Assembly: GCA_039654915.1 (NCBI GenBank)
Contig: CM077595.1
Location: 90,623,501 to 90,687,500 of the forward strand
Length of the DNA stretch: 64,000 bases
Direction: 5' to 3'
Source: Aquilaria yunnanensis
Lineage: Eukaryota; Streptophyta; Magnoliopsida; Malvales; Thymelaeaceae
Below are positions 57,196 through 64,000 of this stretch, one piece after another. Below the pieces are notes generated by a model. The model worked only from the letters and a program-made list of their open reading frames with translations, was not told where the DNA came from and did no database searches. The stretch's first letter is position 1. The number at the start of each line of letters is the position of its first letter. A program made the translations under genes and the position numbers.

Positions 57196-58500
57196 GTAAT
57201 GCAAAGAATCAGATGCTTCCTGCTGTGAACACCAAGCTAGTCCTCACCACTACGCCAAGAGCAACTGACCCACTTCTTCTAGCCAGATGTTTTCTGGTGA
57301 TACTTTTCCAGCTCTCACAATCACCGCGTCCTCCCTGTAGACGAGCACATAAAACTGAAAACAACTTCGTCACTTTAAAAATGGGAATACCCTTATTCCA
57401 ATCTGTACTTCCAGTAAAAAAAGTGGTAAAATTTCCGCTAGAAAACAAGGATAACCAACTTCCAACAACACTATCAGGTTCATGATGTGGTGTAGAATCA
57501 TGAAAATTGCAATAGATAGTCAGAGCATCAACACATACACGCAACATACTTGAATAGGCTCAAAGACATCACTATTGCACAACTGTGGTATGAAGAAACC
57601 GTTACCTGAGGAAGGCAAGCTGAGGACAAAAATTGGAGCCCCATGTCTCATAATCACTAGCTTAATAAGATAAAGGTTCATAGGATCTTGATGAAAATAA
57701 ATGTCATTCAGGGAGTCATTTTCAGGTGCTAGAAGAATCTACTATGCTCTGGGTTTGTTGGACAAAAACGACAATGAAGACCTTTTGACAACTAACCTGC
57801 TGCATTCAGACTGTTATTATTATTACTACTTTACCACCCCCCCCCCCCCCCCCCCCCCCCGCGGGGAAACACACACACACACACACAAAAACAACCCTAA
57901 CAATATAAGAATCGCAATAAATAACAGGCCTTAGCCCCACGGTTCATGCTTACAATTGTTATCCCAAAGTCCAAAATTCCTATACTCCAAAACAACTAAA
58001 AGAGAGTGGCAATCAATTGCTTACAAAGTTCTACAATCAATTCCTAATTCTACTTTTATTTTTAATTTTTTATCTTTTACATCAAATTCTTTTGCTAAGG
58101 ATGTGAGAAGTATGATGGGAAAATCAAGAGGATCCCCTAATAGCATAATAAATGAACTCCCACATATCTGCGTTGACAAATTGATGTAATTAATGAGTTA
58201 AGTAAAGACCTTCAGTGACAAATTCACAAAATTTTTTCTGTAATAACCCCATCTATTTTCTGGGTAGTTTGGTTAGAAAGAAATATGAGGGCTTTTCAAA
58301 GGATTGAAAATCCTATTGGTAGGAAGAAGAATAAATGCTTTAATACTCTTTTTTTTTTTTTTTTTTTGGATTTCTGGGAAGTCTATAGATAGTGAGATTG
58401 AATTAGCTGAGACTCTGAATAAGTAAGCCTGTAATTTGTCTTTTGGTTTTCTGTTAATGCATTAATAAGTTTGTACTTCAGAAAAGAAAAAAAAGGAGAC
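57196..58500. other. Unassigned region with a poly-C/poly-AC tract
   Basis: Two overlapping opposite-strand open frames (57213-57485 plus, 57209-57547 minus) have mixed composition but no recognised family; neither is called as a gene. The tract at 57837-57887 is annotated separately. Confidence 0.35.
57837..57887. repeat. C24 homopolymer, GCGGGG, then (AC)n
   Basis: Twenty-four consecutive C residues (57837-57860) are followed by GCGGGG and about 19 bp of AC dinucleotides. The minus strand is a long G-run. Such a tract is prone to length error in sequencing and assembly. Confidence 0.95.
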
Positions 58501-58518
58501 ACACTCACAAAAGTAATA

Positions 58519-58666
58519 CTCCCTCCATCAAAACAAAGAAAGACACTTGTTGAATTTTTTTGAAGTCTAACGCCAACATATAGTTGTCTGTTTATCCAAC
58601 TTTATCCAGTGTATTAGACAAACAAAGCACCACACTATAACACCTATACATTATGTAGCAAGGGAG
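58519..58666. mobile_element. Stowaway/mariner-like MITE
   Basis: The left end CTCCCTCCATC follows a TA dinucleotide, a typical terminus of plant mariner-derived MITEs. The right end reads TAGCAAGGGAG, so AGGGAG pairs with CTCCCT. The size is about 148 bp. Inner complementarity is weak. Confidence 0.45.
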
Positions 58667-60227
58667 TTAAAGGTGAACCTGCACTAAAAACAATAATGTA
58701 ACACAACATCATTAAATCTTGTGAAAAATGAGAAAAGTTCCGTTCTTTCTGTGACAGCAGAAGAAGCAATAAAAAGATACATTTTTTAATGGAACAATAA
58801 TAGTCTGAAAATGTGTGCATGCACAGGCACGTGCACATACACACACAAAAACACAACACAGTTAATTTATCATGTGTTGAATCTATTTATTATATTTCTA
58901 GTTAACTCATTATTTATTGAATTTATTTAGTATGTTTTTTCTTTAGAAAAAAATAATATTATCATATCCATCCCATCACAAAACTATTAAATTAGTTGCT
59001 CATTCTATGTCAAGAAAAATAAAACTATTTTTTTTCTTTTGAAAAAAAGAGAAACTATAACTCTCAGTAACTAATGGCCCACGTGCATTGAGCAGAACCA
59101 TCAATCTAATTTTAGTTACTAGCAGCCACCAATCCTAGATAAATGAGGAGAACCAGTGCCATAAATAAAAGGCCAAGAAAATATCTATCATTTAGTACTT
59201 TTCTTTGATCACGGAACAACAACTCATGTAAGCTCCCTAATTCAACTAACTTCTTGCCTAGGTACCTCAATGGTCACCTAACAACTCCTTTCTGCTTCTG
59301 GAAAGAAGACTAGAGTTTACAAAATGGAGTGCAATTTGTACCTCGAAACTTTCTTGTGTCATTACTGCTGACTAAGAAAAGAATATTCCTATGAAAATAT
59401 TATAACAGCAATCTCCCTAAAATACCTCTTAAACATTTGAATGGTTTTGGATTTTCACCAACTAATGCAATGCCATTTTCTACTCCATAGACTCCTCAGT
59501 CCACAAACTCATTAGTTCTCATGTGCTTCTATGAAATCTAAGCCCAAATGTGGCCTACTCAAACTGCCCTACGCCAATGCAAAAGACCAGAAGAAATGCA
59601 TTAATATCAAACAAAAAACATTGAAGCTAACCAGGATCTCCACCTATAATTAGGATAAGAAATGATGTTTTATTGCCACTAAAAATTTTCAAGGATAAAG
59701 GTCCTAATGCAGGACTAATAAAGGCAACAATCAAGATTGTTCTATAGATCATATGAGTGATCATACGGAACCACAACCTTGAGGCTGATTATATATTCAT
59801 GAAATCTTAGCAACAGGAATAGGTGCAATGGGGGAACTTATGATTATGCAAAACCAACAAGGGTCCAATTTGGCACAGAAGATCTTTCCACAGGAAAAGA
59901 AAATTGCTAAGGATAAAAATGGCCTTCAATGTATCAAACTAAACACATTGGTGGATGATACATGGCAAACTTGTACATTGAGAAGGTCCCAGTCATGGTG
60001 GACCAAGTTGCTTATTACATAAAGATATCACAGAAAACGTGGTTGTGTCAGAAATTAAGAAAAAATGCTGATATGATGTAAAATATGTGTGTGTGTTTTA
60101 CGGGCTAGTAAAGCCAGATTTCAGTTGCAATCAATCAATGGAACTCAGAGCTCAGAAAACTTGTTTGCTAGCATCCCCAAGACTGTTTCTCTGCTAATAA
60201 ACTATACATCAAATGCATACCTTCCAA
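58667..60227. other. Spacer downstream of LCD, no gene seen
   Basis: No supported gene. The short open frames 58644-58859 (minus) and 59828-60022 (plus) are not recognised. The part next to 60227 will contain the LCD 3' UTR; no single clear poly(A) signal stands out. Confidence 0.45.
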
Positions 60228-61580
60228 TTATTTTGAAAGCATTTTGCAGGTCATCTGCTCTTTGATTAGCTTGTTAATTGCATCTCTAAACTTCTCATAA
60301 TCTTCCAAGGTATTGTAAACCTGATAAGAAATCCGAGCATAGCTAGATATCACACCATCTTTATCCCTAATTCCTTCCTCCCCATCTCTCACACCGTGAA
60401 AATAAATTGGTACTTCAACACCAAAACAATCCCGTAGATGTGATCTCAACTTTACAGCATCCTCCTCACTAGCAATGCACAACCTCGAAGGCAACCCAAC
60501 CATAATCATGCCAGCACACATTTCAGGTGGCGAGCCAAGAACAGTTCCCCAAGACTCAACCAACATCCTCCCCATCCTCACTACTTCCTCATGGTTCCTC
60601 CTCACAATCCCTTCTATTCCTCCTTCAAACCTATCAAGAAACTCCAAAACTGATGGCACCACAAGCTGCGAACTATAATCCCTTGTCCCAATCCATGCGC
60701 TCTCTATTGGCAACCCATTTCCATACTCATGTGAAACCACCGGATGGTGCACATCTGACAATAAACAAGACTTTCTACAATACAAAAGAGCAACTGAAGG
60801 CGGGCAGAAGAACCATTTGTGCAAATTGCTAACATAAAAATCAGCTCCAACTTCTTTAACATCTACTTTCACACTACCAATGGCGTGGGCAGCGTCTACG
60901 AAAACCTGGTCCACCCCTTCCTCTCTGCAAATGCGAACTAATTCACGGACGGGAACAACCACACACGGCATTGAAGTAATATGATCGATTATCGCTAACC
61001 TAATTCTCCTACCTTTGGATTTTCCTCTCTCTATCGTTCTCCTGAATTCATCAATGATTTCTCCCTCGGAACTCACCGGAAAAGGCAACCTGACCTCAAT
61101 CACCTGGCCACCGGCGCGCGTGACGTAAGCCTGAATCGACTTCTTGACAGCCTGGAATGCGCAGTGGAGCATCAAAACGATGTCGTTCTTCTGAAATCTT
61201 CCATCAGCAAACGCCCGCCCAATCTGCTGAAGGACGATGGCGGCGGCGGTGGTGGCGTTATCGACGAGAGAGACCTCGTCGACGTGGTCGGCGTTTATGA
61301 GGTCTTTGATGACTGTCCGTGACGCTAGAATCCCCTTCCGGAGAGTGTTGAAGTAGAAATCGTCGGGTTGTCGGAGGAATCGCATCTGCCAATGCCTCTG
61401 GGCAGCCAGTACGGACCTGGGGCAGCTTCCGAAGCTGCCGTTGTTGATTCGGGCAACACCGGGCTGGTGGTGAGAGAACTCTTCCTGGATATCGGACTGA
61501 GTAATCAACCGAGAAGCGAGCTTGGGCTTTTTCGAGGTGTGGTGAGCCGAATCGCCATTCAGATAGTCTTCGTTGTCCAT
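60228..61580 (-). CDS. LCD: L-cysteine desulfhydrase (PLP enzyme, aminotransferase class V fold)
   Basis: This enzyme degrades L-cysteine to hydrogen sulfide, ammonia and pyruvate, a step linked to sulfide signalling in plants. The 450-residue intronless frame aligns along its length with Arabidopsis LCD (At3g62130). Landmarks are FSHHQPGVARINNGSFG near 35-51, the NATTAAAIVLQ cofactor region near 108-118, the VFVDAAHAIGSV block with the PLP-ring Asp at 229, and SNLHKWFFCPPS with the Schiff-base Lys at 255. The C-terminal TWG-like segment and ISYQVYNTLEDYEKFRDAI are also conserved. There is no obvious signal peptide, and the N-terminus has a short basic KKPK stretch, as in the homologue. The start at 61580 fits the family. 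A MULE lies 204 bp upstream. It is alone on this strand with no operon partners. Confidence 0.95.
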   Translation of the reverse strand: MDNEDYLNGDSAHHTSKKPKLASRLITQSDIQEEFSHHQPGVARINNGSFGSCPRSVLAAQRHWQMRFLRQPDDFYFNTLRKGILASRTVIKDLINADHVDEVSLVDNATTAAAIVLQQIGRAFADGRFQKNDIVLMLHCAFQAVKKSIQAYVTRAGGQVIEVRLPFPVSSEGEIIDEFRRTIERGKSKGRRIRLAIIDHITSMPCVVVPVRELVRICREEGVDQVFVDAAHAIGSVKVDVKEVGADFYVSNLHKWFFCPPSVALLYCRKSCLLSDVHHPVVSHEYGNGLPIESAWIGTRDYSSQLVVPSVLEFLDRFEGGIEGIVRRNHEEVVRMGRMLVESWGTVLGSPPEMCAGMIMVGLPSRLCIASEEDAVKLRSHLRDCFGVEVPIYFHGVRDGEEGIRDKDGVISSYARISYQVYNTLEDYEKFRDAINKLIKEQMTCKMLSK

Positions 61581-61783
61581 AGGCGAGTTCCAGAGATGAG
61601 CGAGTGAGTGAGAAGTTAGGGTTTGAAGAAGAGGGTGAGCATGATTGAGTCATAAAGAATCTGTCGACAAAGAAATGAAGTGTAGCGCTATCTGCAAACA
61701 AAGAGTTTTATTAGGTCCAGGAGCGCAGGGTCTTGTCAGGATTGTGGTGAGTGAGGTGAAGACGCCGCCGTGTCTTTGCAATC
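61581..61783 (-). promoter_or_regulatory. LCD 5' UTR and proximal promoter, bounded by a MULE
   Basis: Only about 200 bp of native sequence separates the LCD start codon from the MULE terminus at 61784. Any more distal promoter elements are displaced beyond the transposon or supplied by it. No clear TATA box was identified. Confidence 0.5.
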
Positions 61784-63325
61784 GGGTAAAATGCATCTGT
61801 CGTCCCCAATTTTTAGCATTGTTCTAAATAGGTCTTTAATGTTCATTTTACCTCTTAAAGTCCCCAGTGTGCTAGATTTTATCTCAACTATGATCATTTC
61901 GTTAATTTCACAGTTGAATTTGACGGAATTTTAAGGTAAATTCCAACTTTAATTCATACATTTTCTTCCTCCTACTCAAAAGCACCATTAACCTGTAAAT
62001 TTAACACTCTCTTTCATCCATTCCAACTTCCATTAAAAAATAATCAACTCCTCTCTGGCTCCTCCCTAACTCGGCCACCATCCTCCTCCTTACGGCTCAC
62101 CTCCGGAGCTACCATGACAAATAACTCCTCGCTGATGAAGACCAGGACACTGTGTCGCAGGACCGCAATTGACGACGCTTTCAGCAATGCTCGATCTGCC
62201 GTCGCGATTGTCAAGAGCTCAAATGCCATCCAGCTCACGAGCCGTTTCGACAAGTACTTGACGGCCTCAAACCAGCACATGTTCCTAGGCATGACAAGGA
62301 AGAAAGTGTTGCAGTCGATGCCCAATAGACTCGAGTCTTCCATAGAGTGAGAGCAGATTAGAGAAGGTGCCCATGTCCGTCTCAAGACTTGCTGCAGCCA
62401 AATACTTGCATGCTAACGGCGGTGTTCCACTGTGGGGAAACAAAAGCGCCACGCAGGATTGGATCATGTGGGATGTGGATATAATTGAGATCCAGAAAGA
62501 GAGTCACAAGTTGTCTCCAAAATAAGTGCAACCAGTACTTCCTCCATCGCCCAACCGGTACGTCCTCTGCCGCCTCCTCCATTTGAAAACTGCAATTCGG
62601 ATGAGAAGTCAATGGAATTAGCCAAATACAAATCCCTACAATATAGTCTCAATCTCTTAGATCCCCTCCACATAAGCTCTAAAAAACAGGGTGAGTTGAT
62701 AATTAGCAATCAGAGACGAACACTGAATTGAAGCTTACATTTGGTACATGTTTCTTCATCTGGTGGTGTATTTAATTAATTTTAATGTAGAGTGGTGATA
62801 ATAATAATTTGGGAAGGTGGTCATTGGGTATGAAGGAGGGAAGGATAATCCATTACGAGGTGGCAGACAAAAATGGAGATGTGGATGGGACAATCTATTC
62901 GAGCGTGCTCCAACATCACGATCCACTGCCTATTTCACGATGGTTTCCCCCCATTCGAGCATGCTCCATCTTCGATGTATCCAAAACTAGATCACCCGTC
63001 CATTTTTGGCCGCCGCATGCAGCCAAGTCCTCTACCCATCTCACTATCCTCTCCACTGCGTCGTTGTCACCTGCTCGGAAAGGGCATAGACGAGGGAAAA
63101 GGTTGAAGTGTTAAATTTATAGGTTAAGGATGCTTCGAGTGAGAGGACGAAGATATAATGATTAAAGTTAGAATTTTGCCTGAAATTTTCTTAATTTTTA
63201 ACTGTAAAATTAATGGAATGGGAGACAAAATTTAGTACAATGAGGAAGTTAAGGGAGCAAAATAAATATTAGGGATCCATTTCGAGCAATACAAAAGGGC
63301 TAGAGACGACAATTGAATTTTATCC
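61784..63325. mobile_element. MULE with about 220-bp TIRs upstream of LCD (Pack-MULE-like)
   Basis: The left terminus GGGTAAAATGCATCTGTCGTC matches the reverse complement of the right terminus GGATAAAATTCAATTGTCGTC. The palindrome continues for about 220 bp (shared TTCGTTAATTTCACAGTT / TCCATTAATTTTACAGTT and ATTAACCT(G/A)TAAATTTAAC). The flanks TTTGCAATC (61775-61783) and TATGAAATC (63326-63334) agree at 7 of 9 positions. The 1.1-kb interior is GC-richer, with open frames on both strands (for example 62044-62385 minus, 62809-63114 plus), as expected for captured gene pieces. I could not identify the source genes. No transposase. Confidence 0.75.
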
Positions 63326-63334
63326 TATGAAATC

Positions 63335-63588
63335 TATATAAAATAGGAGTTTGGTTTTCTATGCAATATACAAGTTGCTTTCTTATAATTAGTCATAAGA
63401 TACTTATGGTAGACTTCTAAATTAAAACTTCGTATTTATTTAAGGTAAGAAGCATAGTATGGACATTATAGCAATGGCCAATAAATAAATAAATAAATAA
63501 AACAGACAACTCATTAAAGATATCTTCTGGGAAACAAATGGAACATAAAATAAATTTTACTTTGTAAAAGATAAGATCAGGTACACTA
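63335..63588 (-). other. 3' flank/UTR of the ABCB transporter gene
   Basis: Noncoding sequence downstream of the ABCB stop codon, with a short (AATA/TAAA)n run near 63480-63500. Confidence 0.5.
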
Positions 63589-63945
63589 CTAAGCAGTTGA
63601 AGTATTCATGTGAAGTGCTACTAAAGAAGCATAGAAACCATCTTTTATGTTGATCAAAGTATCATGCTTCCCTTTCTCTACAATGACTCCATTCTTAACC
63701 ACTGCAATCACATCGGCATTCTTGATCGTTGATAGCCGGTGAGCCACCACCACCGTTGTCCTATTCACCATCACCTGATCCAATGCATCTTGCACCACAC
63801 GCTCCGACTCTGCATCTAAAGCACTTGTTGCCTCATCTAGTAGCAGTATTTTAGGGCTCTTCACTATTGCCCGTGTTATGGCCACACGTTGCTTTTGCCC
63901 TCCTGAAAGCTGAACCCCACACTCTCCCACCATTGTATCATATCC
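63589..63945 (-). CDS. ABC transporter subfamily B (P-glycoprotein/MDR type), last exon, partial gene
   Basis: ABCB proteins are plasma-membrane ATP-driven exporters, in plants often auxin carriers. This is the terminal exon only; the rest lies beyond the window. It encodes the end of the second nucleotide-binding domain: the signature [15 protein letters not shown], Walker [14 protein letters not shown]-loop and H-loop [10 protein letters not shown], then a C-terminal tail [11 protein letters not shown]...YASLVALH. The 3' splice site (AG before GGATACGAT) sits at 63946-63947. Intron sequence continues to the window edge. The tail is of the type in the Arabidopsis ABCB3/4/5/11/12/21 clade. 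Stop at 63589-63591. Confidence 0.93.
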   Translation of the reverse strand, partial: GYDTMVGECGVQLSGGQKQRVAITRAIVKSPKILLLDEATSALDAESERVVQDALDQVMVNRTTVVVAHRLSTIKNADVIAVVKNGVIVEKGKHDTLINIKDGFYASLVALHMNTSTA

Positions 63946-64000
63946 CTGCATTTTCATGTGACATTGAAGGGTCGTGAGCATTACATTTTAAGTTGTTTTT

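Noticed and set aside
57209..57547. 112-codon minus-strand frame, overlapping a plus-strand frame
   Set aside because: No recognised family, no intron-exon context, and both strands are open, so coding status cannot be supported.
1..64000. CRISPR arrays, bacterial-type operons, tRNA or rRNA genes
   Set aside because: No regularly spaced identical repeats of CRISPR type, no ribosome-binding-site/operon structure, and no cloverleaf or rRNA sequence was recognised by eye; a tRNAscan-type search was not possible here.

Overview
This is a nuclear window from a flowering plant, probably a eudicot. It is AT-rich, its genes carry GT-AG introns, and it encodes plastid and secretory-pathway proteins. 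It also holds plant-type transposons: LINE, Copia, Mutator-like (MULE), MITEs and an endogenous caulimovirid. No bacterial-type operon, CRISPR array or tRNA/rRNA gene was recognised. The species cannot be named from the sequence.

Host genes, all on the minus strand: SECA1, the plastid protein-export ATPase, with 20 coding exons (3904-11216); a SEC23/SEC24-family COPII coat gene with 5 coding exons (33759-37337); a single-exon L-cysteine desulfhydrase, LCD (60228-61580); and the 3' exon of an ABCB (P-glycoprotein) transporter (63589-63945) cut by the window edge. SECA1, SEC23-like and ABCB occur in the same order as Arabidopsis At4g01800, At4g01810 and At4g01820/30, so this looks like an old syntenic block. 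In this plant it has been stretched by about 50 kb of transposons, and LCD lies inside it.

Mobile DNA by region: a decayed LINE (about 1.0-2.7 kb); a palindromic MITE filling a SECA1 intron (7.5-7.85 kb); a decayed endogenous pararetrovirus (11.9-22.7 kb) whose 3' third is present twice as 2.9 kb inverted arms, the left one keeping a 35S-like promoter (as-1 motif plus TATA box); a Gypsy-like LTR remnant (22.7-24.1 kb); a small MULE with a 9-bp target-site duplication (25.07-25.81 kb); a Pack-MULE with a captured gene fragment (26.49-28.45 kb); CACTA-like and low-complexity DNA (28.5-33 kb); a third MULE carrying a nested MITE (38.4-40.4 kb); and a Pack-MULE with a deleted MPK4-type MAP kinase gene (43.09-53.27 kb). 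That last element was later split by a young full-length Copia element (43773-52141; LTRs of 1288 bp differing at 6 sites; TSD ATGTT). Further right are a Pack-MULE with a captured plastid dicarboxylate transporter (DIT2-like) fragment (54.21-55.41 kb) and another MULE inserted about 200 bp upstream of LCD (61.78-63.33 kb).

The most notable pattern is the cluster of six MULE-type elements within about 38 kb. Two carry clearly recognisable host-gene fragments and a third carries a probable one. The nested Copia and the paired target-site duplications allow the order of events to be read. All boundaries and homologies were worked out by eye.
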